Numbered from the stretch's first letter, positions 1-7,125 are shown. The stretch is DNA of 13,139 bases from Campylobacterota bacterium (GCA_030595845.1 JAUVCL010000047.1:1-13139), one strand, 5' to 3'. Translations and numbers: made by a program. Notes: generated by a model from the sequence alone, not told the origin.

Positions 1-2
1 TC

Positions 3-434
3 CCCGTATATAGGGCTTTATATGGGTATTTCCTTCACAAGTATTGTGTGATGTCAAGTGACATAAAACAATCATCGTATATACTTGTGACTAAGGGGTT
101 TGAGGTGATATTTATGTATTATTTAGGTGCGAAAGTTAAGAAACTAAGTGAACATGCACTGCAAAATAGCTTTAAGTCTCTCTTTGGTTTTACGCCAAAA
201 CGTTTTTTACGCCTGCTTAAACTCAATCATGTACATTATGATCTGAAAGATGCAGATCCGGCATCAAGTACTGTTTCTCGTCTAGCTCAAAAATGGGGGT
301 TTAACCATATGGGAAGATTTTCACGTTATTACACTGACCTATTTGGAGAGAATCCGTCAGTGACACTACATAGAGAAGAGATCCAAGATGAGAGTATGAC
401 AAGTGAATGTGCCGAGAGACAAGAAGAGATGTAA
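3..434 (+). CDS. AraC-family regulator, C-terminal DNA-binding part (partial or decayed)
   Basis: The frame is open from the left edge to a TAA at 432-434, so the gene probably begins outside the window; a GTG/ATG pair at 48-53 is the first possible start inside it. The C-terminal half reads as an AraC/XylS double helix-turn-helix: SEHALQNSFKSLFGFTPKRF (first HTH and linker), then TVSRLAQKWGFNHMGRFSRYY (second HTH; the GF.H...FS..Y..LFGE.P signature is typical). This family binds DNA as a transcription activator or repressor. The ligand-binding N-terminal domain is not visible. The stretch just before SEHALQ (GAKVKKL) does not fit the usual first-HTH helix spacing, which suggests a small indel and possible loss of function. 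It converges on the minus-strand exported-protein genes and could be, or have been, their regulator; that link is inference. An Asp/Glu/Gln-rich tail of about 20 residues follows the domain. Confidence 0.6.
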   Translation, partial: PVYRALYGYFLHKYCVMSSDIKQSSYILVTKGFEVIFMYYLGAKVKKLSEHALQNSFKSLFGFTPKRFLRLLKLNHVHYDLKDADPASSTVSRLAQKWGFNHMGRFSRYYTDLFGENPSVTLHREEIQDESMTSECAERQEEM

Positions 435-454
435 ATATACTAACTCATCATGTT

Positions 455-711
455 TTAGTCTACTGCTCTTCTTACTTTTCTTTTTGCACGGTAATCACCA
501 CGAACCATTTTTTCTTTAACCACTTTTTCTACAGCTGAATCATTTGGGTCTATCATCTCATCTGCAACTTTTAATTTTGCTGCTTTTTTTACTACAGAGT
601 TATTAGGGTGTTATCATTGTTATCAATAATAGCTGCGTTTACTATGGGAGCAGCACAGAGAAATGATGTAGCCAAGAAAGATGTCAATAAGAGTATTGTA
701 GATGTTTTCAT
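455..711 (-). pseudogene. Small secreted basic protein gene, broken by a 1-nt frameshift
   Basis: An ATG (709-711) sits behind AAAGGA at good spacing and opens a signal peptide (MKTSTILLLTSF, then an Ala-rich end APIVNAA) followed by DNNDNT. The frame then meets TAG TAA. In the next frame, from the CCC at 606-608, a coding-like stretch continues: NNSVVKKAAKLKV, DEMIDPNDSAVEKVV, then a Lys/Arg-rich end RAKRKVRRAVD and TAA at 455-457. Restoring one base near 606-608 (for example a fourth C) gives one 85-residue exported protein. It lies 61 bp downstream of the DUF1254 gene on the same strand and is probably the last gene of that transcript. I do not recognise the family. The break may be true decay or a sequencing error in the C run. 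What is seen is the two halves and the ribosome binding site; the single ancestral gene is inference. Confidence 0.6.
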
Positions 712-740
712 GTGTGTTTCCTTTAGAATTAATTATGTTG

Positions 741-757
741 GCTCAGCCAAGCTGAGC
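741..757. other. GC-rich hairpin between DUF1254 gene and small secreted gene
   Basis: GCTCAGC-CAA-GCTGAGC is a perfect 7-bp inverted repeat with a 3-nt loop, just after the stop of the 773-2302 gene on the minus strand. No T run follows on either strand, so it is not a standard intrinsic terminator. It may be an mRNA-stabilising or attenuating hairpin between two genes of one transcript. Confidence 0.45.
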
Positions 758-772
758 ATAGAGATGTGGTAT

Positions 773-2302
773 TTATTTTATAAGTTCAAACTCACCAGGT
801 TTCCATGTCTTGTCAAACCAAGGTTCAAGGGGGCTGTATATACGTAATAGGACAAACCATCCCTTACCTGCAACCGTTTGAACCCAGTTTGACTTTTTGC
901 CTTCTGGAGCTTTTGGACCAAAATAGAGATATGTTGATCCATCTTTGTTTTGTTGTACTTTACCATGAGGACTTCCACCATCTGGGAAACCATCCCCTGC
1001 ACCAATGGCAGGATAGGGGTAATTAGTTTGTAGCAACGAACGCGTTTGGCTATCATAGACTGTAATAGACCAGAAATTCTTTTGAGGTATATTGGCTGGT
1101 AAAGTCAGTTTGTAATTTTTGCTTCCATCTAACCAATTCCCTTTTGAATCTTTAGCTCCTGTTGCATATTGTGACCCTGCACCAATTGTTTTGGCTTCCA
1201 TTGCAGGAGTGATACCTGTAGCAAAGTAGTGAAATGCAACGCGTCCATCTAGATTTTTTGCACCATTGTTCTCAAATTTATAACCACCTTGAAAACCAGT
1301 AAACCAAGTCGATTCCTTACCATAAAAATAAGCTTTTTCATCACGTGGCTCGAAACTCATAGTACGGGCAGTAGCATTACCAACAGCAATAGCCTCAGTA
1401 AGGATTTTTTGCATTCGTACATCTGGCGTAAAAGGTTTACCTTTTACTATACCTATAGCAGCCATTTGACCTGTTATCTCTACCCCTGCTGCACCTGCTG
1501 GCTCTTCTTGTACTAGATTGTTCAAGTACTCCCAATAAAGATAAGTATTTGGTGGGATGGTTGAAATCTCTTCAAAGCTTCCATTGATGTTTTTTATTTC
1601 ACTGTGTTCTTTTCCTGCTTCACTCAATGGATAGAGTCGAACATGTTTACGCACATTATCAAGTGCTGGTTGGATATTACCACCTACTGCTATATTACGC
1701 CATGGTGCCCACAATCCATAGGTTGGAGATTTAAATACGAAGTAGCCATCAGGAATCTCGCCTTTATAACCTGGAGGTAAAAATAGAAATTTTCCACCTT
1801 TGTTTTTATCGGGTCCCAACACACCTAAATCAGTGATATAACGAAACCACATATCATCCACTAAACCAATGATATTTGGTGCAGTCTCTAAGACCATAGG
1901 CCCTTTAGAAAGATCAATAGAGAGCCAAGTTTGAGGGGTAACAGTATTGGGTGTCAAATACATGCCTGTGGAGTCCATGAGTTTCTTCATGGTCATCAGT
2001 GTATTGTCTGGTTGTCCAGCCGCTCTCTGTCCATTACGTATAGTCCACATACTGACACCTGAAAGTGTATTGAGATAGACTTCTACCGCGCGAGCAAAAT
2101 CAATATTGTCATACACTGTTTGGATCGTCTTTTTATCTGGCATTCCATTTGTAAAGTTTAAAGTACCGATACGCGTATCTACTTTATCTGGGGTGATGAT
2201 TTCTTTTGGAATCTCTGTTGTCATTTTCATCGCAACAGACTGAGCCTGTGCAGTCAATGATAATGTAGCTATAACTATGGTGCTTAATAGTATTTTTTTC
2301 AT
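773..2302 (-). CDS. Exported DUF1254/DUF1214 domain protein
   Basis: A 509-residue protein with a clear signal peptide (MKKILLSTIVIATLSLTAQA, cut after AQA), so it is exported, probably to the periplasm. The middle holds a DUF1254 region (about residues 90-220, around QPDNTLMT, WLSIDLSKGPMVLE and the WFRYITDLG segment). The end is a DUF1214 region (about 390-505, with FWSITVYDSQTRSLLQ, DGSTYLYFGP, and the closing RIYSPLEPWFDKTWKPGEFE). These two domains occur together across bacteria in proteins with no firmly known reaction. An AAGGAAAAGA ribosome site precedes the ATG. It follows another DUF1254/DUF1214 gene after 35 bp and is almost surely co-transcribed with it. The two proteins are clearly different in sequence, so they are old paralogues rather than a recent duplicate. 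Family call is strong; function is unknown. Confidence 0.9.
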   Translation of the reverse strand: MKKILLSTIVIATLSLTAQAQSVAMKMTTEIPKEIITPDKVDTRIGTLNFTNGMPDKKTIQTVYDNIDFARAVEVYLNTLSGVSMWTIRNGQRAAGQPDNTLMTMKKLMDSTGMYLTPNTVTPQTWLSIDLSKGPMVLETAPNIIGLVDDMWFRYITDLGVLGPDKNKGGKFLFLPPGYKGEIPDGYFVFKSPTYGLWAPWRNIAVGGNIQPALDNVRKHVRLYPLSEAGKEHSEIKNINGSFEEISTIPPNTYLYWEYLNNLVQEEPAGAAGVEITGQMAAIGIVKGKPFTPDVRMQKILTEAIAVGNATARTMSFEPRDEKAYFYGKESTWFTGFQGGYKFENNGAKNLDGRVAFHYFATGITPAMEAKTIGAGSQYATGAKDSKGNWLDGSKNYKLTLPANIPQKNFWSITVYDSQTRSLLQTNYPYPAIGAGDGFPDGGSPHGKVQQNKDGSTYLYFGPKAPEGKKSNWVQTVAGKGWFVLLRIYSPLEPWFDKTWKPGEFELIK

Positions 2303-2337
2303 TCTTTTCCTTATTAAACAATTTAATTTGATCTAGC

Positions 2338-3759
2338 TTACTTCACTTTTTTCAATCCTGGCATTTCCCAAGTTTGGTTTACAATTTCCTCATTTGGACC
2401 ATAGGTTCTAAATACCACCCAGAATTCACCCTCGGGTGTAGGTAGCCAATTTGACTCTTTATCTTTTCCTGGTGAATCTTTTTGTAAGTATAAAGTTAAA
2501 CTTCCATCTTTAGCCTTTTCATAGCCACCACTTAACGAACCTATAGCCCAGCGATCAATGGGGTTTTTGACGAGGTTGTTGGTGAGGTCATACATTGTAA
2601 GAGACCAAAATTCATTTACCTTTGGAAGTGCTCCAGACTCAAAGCGTATTTGATATTTATGACTTCCGTTTAACATATCACCATCAAAATCTGAGTGTGT
2701 ATTGATATATACAGCTTCTTTAGGATCATTAGCAATGATTCCTCCCATACATTGTACGGCAAGTGTATTAAAGTCATTTTTTATTCCTGCTCTCCCCATG
2801 GTATTGGGAGGGAAGCTCCAGCCATTTACTTTTGGAACACCAGCTCCTGTAGCTAAAATATTTTGAAGCATTTTAAAACCGTCTTTTGCTGCTCGGGCCA
2901 ATCCTTTTTTAGTTTCATCATCCATTTTAGTAACATCCATACCCGGACCAACACCTATTTTTTTAAACATATCCAATAGTACTGAATGTTGCGCAAGTGG
3001 TGGATTCTCTGTCATTGCCTGATTCATTGTCTTCCAGTCAGCAAGCACATCTGTCTTGGTATCAAAAGGTTTAAAGACATTACGACTTTCAGGTATTACT
3101 GGTTTAGTCTTACCCCACTGGCTTAAAAGAGTAAGTTTATAGCTGTCTTGTGCAAGGTTCGCTGCGGCAATATCCGAAACACCATTGACAGCAGTTCTTC
3201 CAAGTATCAAAACAGCATTGGTAGGTGAAGTTTCTAACCTCTTTACTCCTTTTGGTAATTCTCCTTTCCAATCAGGGCCAACAATCGCAAAGGAACCCTC
3301 CTTAGAACCTGTAGTTCTTTTCCCTACATAAGTAAAGTTATCTGAAGTCATAGAGGCTATTTCAAAAGTAAAATATCGTTCTCCCATGTCACCATGACTG
3401 AGAATGATCGGTTCTACACTTATATCCAACCAAGTAGCTGAATACAAAGTATCATTATTGGGTGCACCACCATCACGATATTCTGAAGTCATGATTTTTC
3501 TGCTATGCCAAAAATGATTCAGTGCCATATTGGGTGTTAACTCTGGATTTTTAGCTGGTACGGCAACCCACGTATATCTTATTTTTGGTAAAAATACCCA
3601 TGGATACCCAAATATATAAGCTTGCATACCTAACGTATAGGCATACTCCTCTTTCCAATCTGAGCTAGCTTCCTCTGCTGAAGCAGTAGTGTTAAAAAGC
3701 AATAAAAAGCTTAATACTAAAGTAGTCATGAATTTCTGTATCTTAGATGAAATATACAT
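2338..3759 (-). CDS. Exported DUF1254/DUF1214 domain protein (second paralogue)
   Basis: A 473-residue protein with a signal peptide (hydrophobic core TTLVLSFLLLFN, cut after ASA, then EEASSD). DUF1254 spans about residues 70-200 (FWHSRKIMTSEYRDGGAPNN, DTLYSATWLDIS, then YFTFEIASMTSDNF). DUF1214 spans about 340-470 (YINTHSDFDGDMLNGSHKY, FWSLTMYDLTNNLV, NWLPTPEGEFWVVFRTYGP, final QTWEMPGLKKV). The role is not known; the fold occurs in exported or envelope proteins. The ATG follows AAGGAAAAACA. A strong sigma70-like promoter lies 27 bp upstream and overlaps a repeated putative operator that is also found before the DUF3298-like gene. Thus this gene is probably transcribed from its own regulated start, with the 773-2302 gene downstream in the same unit. 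Confidence 0.9.
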   Translation of the reverse strand: MYISSKIQKFMTTLVLSFLLLFNTTASAEEASSDWKEEYAYTLGMQAYIFGYPWVFLPKIRYTWVAVPAKNPELTPNMALNHFWHSRKIMTSEYRDGGAPNNDTLYSATWLDISVEPIILSHGDMGERYFTFEIASMTSDNFTYVGKRTTGSKEGSFAIVGPDWKGELPKGVKRLETSPTNAVLILGRTAVNGVSDIAAANLAQDSYKLTLLSQWGKTKPVIPESRNVFKPFDTKTDVLADWKTMNQAMTENPPLAQHSVLLDMFKKIGVGPGMDVTKMDDETKKGLARAAKDGFKMLQNILATGAGVPKVNGWSFPPNTMGRAGIKNDFNTLAVQCMGGIIANDPKEAVYINTHSDFDGDMLNGSHKYQIRFESGALPKVNEFWSLTMYDLTNNLVKNPIDRWAIGSLSGGYEKAKDGSLTLYLQKDSPGKDKESNWLPTPEGEFWVVFRTYGPNEEIVNQTWEMPGLKKVK

Positions 3760-3785
3760 TGTTTTTCCTTGTTTTAATATCTTTT

Positions 3786-3814
3786 ATTATAATGAAAGTT
3801 TTTCAACTTGTCTA
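3786..3814 (-). promoter_or_regulatory. Sigma70-like promoter of the 2338-3759 gene
   Basis: Read on the minus strand: TAGACA (3809-3814, -35-like), a 17-nt spacer, then TATAAT (3786-3791, exact -10 consensus). The start codon is at 3759. The -35 box is the downstream end of the 29-bp repeat copy 1, so an activator or repressor bound there would touch polymerase directly. Confidence 0.7.
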
Positions 3815-3835
3815 TCCTAAATCAGAATAAATTAT
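3807..3835 (-). promoter_or_regulatory. Repeated putative operator, copy 1
   Basis: Minus strand: ATAATTTATTCTGATTT followed by AGGATAGACAAG. It matches copy 2 (4691-4719) at 27 of 29 positions. It ends 47 bp before the ATG of the downstream gene. The motif is not palindromic, as is usual for AraC-type sites that overlap a -35 box. The regulator is unknown; the AraC-like fragment at the left of the window is a candidate only by proximity. Confidence 0.65.
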
Positions 3836-3856
3836 GATATGATTAAAATATCATAA
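3832..3856. repeat. AT-rich 9-bp inverted repeat after the DUF3298-like gene
   Basis: TTATGATAT-gattaaa-ATATCATAA is a perfect 9-bp inverted repeat with a 7-nt loop. It lies 18 bp after the stop codon of the 3875-4644 gene and overlaps the upstream edge of operator copy 1. It could be a weak hairpin terminator or a dimer-binding operator. There is no GC stem, so termination is doubtful. Confidence 0.4.
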
Positions 3857-3874
3857 GCGCTCAATAATAAGGTT

Positions 3875-4644
3875 TTAGTACAGACCGATAGCATTTAGAA
3901 TATATGCCATATTCGTTTGGGGAATGAAACACTTTTCATATGCCTCTTTTGTCATATACTCTTTTAAGACTTCTTTAGGAACTACCAAAGAAGGTAAACC
4001 TGATGATCCAGGGGTGATCTCATATTTTCCGTACTGTATGAGTAATCCCTCATTTGTGATTGCAAAGTAACCTGAATTACGGAAGTTTAATAATTGGTTA
4101 CTAGATTTAACATAAGTAATAAAATCTTCATCGGCGATCTCATTGACCACACGATTGAAAACATACTTGTCAAACACTTCATCTTGGCCAAAAAGACTTT
4201 CCCAATCAAACTCCATGCCATATTTTCTATCATACATATAATGAGATATCTGACTATTACCATGCGCTGCACCTGCACCGTATTCATATTGAAACACTTC
4301 TATGGTGACGATGTTCTTATTAAGATAACTGATCTTCTCTCTATAGGTGTATACACTGACATTTATATCTTGCGTTTTACATTGTGTAAGATTTGTCTCT
4401 ATAATTTTATCTGGGTTAACAATGGGGATAGAGAGTGAATCATTGAGGATATCTCCAAAATAAAAGTTTTTTTTGACGAGCTCCAGTCTCTCTAAGCTAG
4501 AGATATAGCTATATTCTTCACAGGATTTTCCATACTCCTCTTGCGTATCTATGAATCGTAAAACTTTTGTGTTTTTGCATAGGTATTTGTCCCAAGTAGA
4601 AAGCCATATCCAACAAGAAAAAATAAAAATGTTCTTATAGACAT
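3875..4644 (-). pseudogene. Exported DUF3298 (RsiV-like) protein gene with a 1-nt frameshift
   Basis: The ATG at 4642-4644 follows a strong AAAAAGGAG site and opens a signal peptide (MSIRTFLFFLVGYGFLLG, then TNTYA). The frame ends after 31 codons at TAG. The A run at 4572-4576 is the likely lesion: with one more A the frame continues as KNTKVLRFIDTQEEYGKSCE and on without stops through VFQYEYGAGAAHGNSQISHY to the TAA at 3875-3877, giving 256 residues. The C-terminal half is a DUF3298-type domain (YEYGAGAAHGN, DWESLFGQDE, FAITNEGLLIQYGKYEITP, LVVPKEVLKEYM), as in RsiV-like and PdaC-like envelope proteins. A GTG at 4295-4297 would give a 140-residue product without an export signal, which I consider unlikely to be the real start. 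Cause of the shift (decay, sequencing error, or slippage on the A run) is open. Confidence 0.7.
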
Positions 4645-4669
4645 GCTAAACTCCTTTTTAAATTTTTAT

Positions 4670-4698
4670 ACACTAACCAAAATAAAATTTCTTGTCTA
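4670..4698 (-). promoter_or_regulatory. Probable promoter of the DUF3298-like gene
   Basis: Minus strand: TAGACA (4693-4698) lies 49 bp from the start codon, the same place as in the 2338-3759 promoter. At a 17-nt spacer the hexamer is TAGTGT (4670-4675), which keeps the key TA...T of a -10. TATAAA at 4665-4670 is an alternative at a 22-nt spacer. It is weaker than the other promoter, which fits dependence on an activator at the adjacent repeat. Confidence 0.45.
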
Positions 4699-4719
4699 TC
4701 CTGAATCCGAATAAATTAT
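4691..4719 (-). promoter_or_regulatory. Repeated putative operator, copy 2
   Basis: Minus strand: ATAATTTATTCGGATTC followed by AGGATAGACAAG. It differs from copy 1 at two positions only. It ends 47 bp before the ATG of the DUF3298-like gene, against 48 bp for copy 1. The flanks of the two copies are not similar, so this is a conserved site and not the edge of a recent duplication. Confidence 0.65.
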
Positions 4720-4790
4720 AAAATGTTAAATGAGAGTGCTAAAAATTGAAGTTTTAACTGTACCTATCAGCTAAAATCAGAGAAGATGAT

Positions 4791-5351
4791 CTAGCGATAA
4801 AGCCCTGAGCCGATCACTTTATAAACAATAGGTGGTTCAAACACATCGTCCAACCGTACACCACCTATCATCCCTACAGGATGTTTAGAATAAGAGGCAG
4901 CGTCTATAAGCGCTTCCCCTCCTACATTGGCTTCAGATTTTGTCTCAGTCGCTCTGTAAGCCCCTAGCCCTATATAGTCTAGCTCCAGGGTATTGGCTTC
5001 GAGTATCTCTTCTTTATTGTGTGTAGAGAGTCCAAGAAGCTTTGTTCCTATCTTTTGTCGTACCATTTTAACTGCTTCTTGCAGATCATCGCTATATGAT
5101 CTTATATCTTCTTGCCCTATGTGCAGACCATCCGCATAGTCTATAAGTTCTACAACATCATTGATAATGAGCTTTCCATCATAATACTGACGGATCAAAA
5201 GCAAGTCTGATTTTTTCTCTTCTAAAGATGCGGATTTATTACGGTATTGGAGTATGGGAATATGGGGGAAGGTGGAAAGGTGTTGAATATGCGCCTGAAG
5301 GGAAACACCTTTTTGGGTAAGTGTTTCTTTATCTACAAGAGCATATATCAA
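4791..5351 (-). CDS. Thiamine phosphate synthase family protein (ThiE/TenI-like)
   Basis: A 186-residue TIM-barrel protein of the ThiE/TenI family. ThiE joins the pyrimidine and thiazole parts of thiamine phosphate in the cytoplasm. Visible motifs are QYRNK (35-39, diphosphate binding), IIND (62-65, metal Asp), GLHIGQED (75-82, second metal Asp), GLSTHN (107-112), YIGLGAYRATETK (126-138) and IGGV (162-165). These active-site motifs support synthase activity, but the protein is shorter than the usual 200-220 residues and lacks the standard last strand-helix (it ends VIGSGLYR), so a TenI-like or other role is possible. The start is TTG at 5349-5351, three bases after the accD stop, with no clear ribosome site of its own. 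The nearby ATG is out of frame and stops at once. Translation is probably coupled to accD. Confidence 0.8.
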   Translation of the reverse strand: MIYALVDKETLTQKGVSLQAHIQHLSTFPHIPILQYRNKSASLEEKKSDLLLIRQYYDGKLIINDVVELIDYADGLHIGQEDIRSYSDDLQEAVKMVRQKIGTKLLGLSTHNKEEILEANTLELDYIGLGAYRATETKSEANVGGEALIDAASYSKHPVGMIGGVRLDDVFEPPIVYKVIGSGLYR

Positions 5352-5354
5352 GGG

Positions 5355-6338
5355 TTAAGCTTTTAATTCTTCTTCAGGTGCTTCTTCTAGTACCTCTTCT
5401 GATACTTCTTCTAGGACTTCTTCTGGCAGCTCTTCTGACACTTCTTCTATTGTCTCTACTATTTCTTCTTCGATCACTTCTTCTTTAATCACTTCTTGGA
5501 TCACTTCTTTTTTGTCTTTTTTAAACAATTTAAAGAGACCAGTAAGTGTCTCATGCATATCACCTCTATCTACGATCATATCGATGAGTCCATGCTCTAG
5601 CAAAAATTCTGAACGTTGGAAACCTTCAGGTAGATCAACCCCTACTGTTTGCTTGATAACCCTTTGACCTGCGAAGCCTATAAGAGCCCCCGGTTCTGCC
5701 ATGATGATGTCACCCAACATTGCAAATGAAGCAGAAACACCACCCATTGTAGGGTCAGTTAAAATAGAGATAAAAGGTAAACCTTTATGATGCAGTCTGT
5801 TAAGTGCTGCAGATGTCTTTGACATTTGCAGTAAAGAGTAAGTACTCTCTTGCATTCTAGCGCCACCTGAAGCAGATACGATGATAAAACCACACTCTTT
5901 TTCAATAGCTCTGGTGATACCACGAACAATTTTTTCACCTTCTACAGAGCCAAGACTTCCTCCCATAAAAGCGAAATCAAATACTGCTATCTCGATATCC
6001 ATACCACCAATGGTACATGAACCACTCATCACAGATGATGTTTTACCTGTTTTAGCTTTTGCTTCTTCTATACGTTTTTTATAGGATTTTTTATCGGTGA
6101 ATTTTAGTGGATCTACAGGTGCCAAGTTATCGTCATATTCAACAAAAGAATCTTCATCTACAATAGAAGCAATACGCTTTACAGCAGAAATACGAAAATG
6201 ATGGTTACATTTTGGGCAGACATTTCGTTTTGCTTCCACTTCTTTGTAATACATAAGAGAGGTACATTTTGGACATTTTATCCACTGATTTGGTGTTTCT
6301 TCTACTACTGTTTCTTTGTTAAAAAAGTTTCCAAACAT
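5355..6338 (-). CDS. accD: Acetyl-CoA carboxylase carboxyltransferase subunit beta
   Basis: AccD pairs with AccA to move the carboxyl group from biotin to acetyl-CoA, giving malonyl-CoA for fatty-acid synthesis in the cytoplasm. The 327 residues start with the zinc ribbon CPKC (C22, C25) and CPKC (C41, C44). The crotonase-like core follows, with FDFAFMGGSLGSVEGEKI, the SASGGARMQES oxyanion-hole segment, the DPTMGGVSASFAMLGD segment, and IGFAGQRVIKQT. The core ends near residue 272. The last 50 residues are an extra tail with 23 Glu, made of tetrapeptide repeats; most AccD proteins stop at about 280-305. GGGAG precedes the ATG, 15 nt after the phosphatase stop. It is the third gene of the gltB operon-like group. 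Confidence 0.97.
   Translation of the reverse strand: MFGNFFNKETVVEETPNQWIKCPKCTSLMYYKEVEAKRNVCPKCNHHFRISAVKRIASIVDEDSFVEYDDNLAPVDPLKFTDKKSYKKRIEEAKAKTGKTSSVMSGSCTIGGMDIEIAVFDFAFMGGSLGSVEGEKIVRGITRAIEKECGFIIVSASGGARMQESTYSLLQMSKTSAALNRLHHKGLPFISILTDPTMGGVSASFAMLGDIIMAEPGALIGFAGQRVIKQTVGVDLPEGFQRSEFLLEHGLIDMIVDRGDMHETLTGLFKLFKKDKKEVIQEVIKEEVIEEEIVETIEEVSEELPEEVLEEVSEEVLEEAPEEELKA
5364..5447 (-). repeat. Seven 12-bp tandem repeats coding the EEVx tail of AccD
   Basis: Residues 298-325 read as seven tetrapeptides: EEVS, EELP, EEVL, EEVS, EEVL, EEAP, EEEL. On the plus strand this appears as spaced TCTTCT blocks every 12 bases. The units are degenerate in the third and fourth residues, so the array is not freshly expanded. 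A charged, helical or disordered tail is expected. Confidence 0.8.
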
Positions 6339-6353
6339 TCTTACTCCCGCCTT

Positions 6354-7097
6354 CTATAATAATTCTTTGATTAATGATTCGATCTTGTGTGCGATTATTT
6401 TATCTTTTGATACTATAACATAATCCTCTTCAACAATGACTTCAAGACCTTCACAAAGTGCTAAACCTGCAGCAAAATCGTAAATACGAAATGTACCCGT
6501 ATAGAGTACATACTTCACAGTATATGCATAGGCAAGTGAAAGTGCTATGGCACCAGGAGACCTGAATTTTAGTTTTTCTTGATCCAAGAGTGCTATAAGT
6601 TCAGGATTTGCATAGGCTTTTTCGAACAGTCCTATCTCAGCATTTGGAGCAGAATGTGGTACATGATAAGTGCTTGAAAAAAGTTTTCCCTGCTGTACAC
6701 CATTGGCTATTGTTGTGAAAAAGATATCACTGTTAGCAAGGTTGCAGACGATGGCTGCATCTAAAATACCCTCACTGTTTACTCTCGCGACAGAAGTACC
6801 ATAAAAGGGGAAAAGTGACAAGGCATTAGAAGAACCATCAATCGGGTCTATGATGATCTTTGCTACATTCTCACCCAAAGATTCATTAATGATAAGACCA
6901 GACTCTTCAGACTCGATCTGACCAAAAGAACCTAGATGTTTTACAAAAACTGCTTCCGCAAAGAGATCAAGCTTGGAACTCACATCACCACCGGCACCCA
7001 CTTCAGTTTTTTCAAACCAAGAAGGTTCAAATCCATCTTTAATAGCACTTGATATCTCTTCATTAGCATTGATACAAGCTTGAATAAAATCTGTCAT
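6354..7097 (-). CDS. Inositol monophosphatase family phosphatase
   Basis: A 247-residue metal-dependent sugar phosphatase of the IMPase/FBPase/CysQ superfamily. Metal-binding motifs are GGDVSSKLDLFAE (37-49), ESEESG (62-67), DPIDGSSN (84-91) and YDFAAG (206-211; the usual Trp of WDxAAG is Tyr here, the Asp D207 is kept). The substrate cannot be read from sequence: inositol phosphate, fructose-1,6-bisphosphate and PAP are all cleaved by relatives. It lies 28 nt after gltB and 15 nt before accD, with an AAGGGAG ribosome site, so it is part of the same transcript. A soluble cytoplasmic protein with no signal peptide. Confidence 0.92.
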   Translation of the reverse strand: MTDFIQACINANEEISSAIKDGFEPSWFEKTEVGAGGDVSSKLDLFAEAVFVKHLGSFGQIESEESGLIINESLGENVAKIIIDPIDGSSNALSLFPFYGTSVARVNSEGILDAAIVCNLANSDIFFTTIANGVQQGKLFSSTYHVPHSAPNAEIGLFEKAYANPELIALLDQEKLKFRSPGAIALSLAYAYTVKYVLYTGTFRIYDFAAGLALCEGLEVIVEEDYVIVSKDKIIAHKIESLIKELL

Positions 7098-7125
7098 GCC
7101 CTCTACTCCCTTCTACTTACTCTAT

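Noticed and set aside
608..847. Plus-strand 79-codon frame across the small secreted gene and the end of the DUF1254 gene
   Set aside because: It is antisense to better-supported coding, has no ribosome site and its translation resembles no family.
3875..4297. GTG at 4297 as the start of a 140-residue DUF3298 protein
   Set aside because: Coding similarity continues upstream in the same frame, and the export signal and ribosome site are found at 4644.
4572..4576. Programmed -1 ribosomal frameshifting at the A run
   Set aside because: The bases do not form a standard slippery heptamer in the zero frame and no downstream pseudoknot is apparent; simple indel is the plainer reading.
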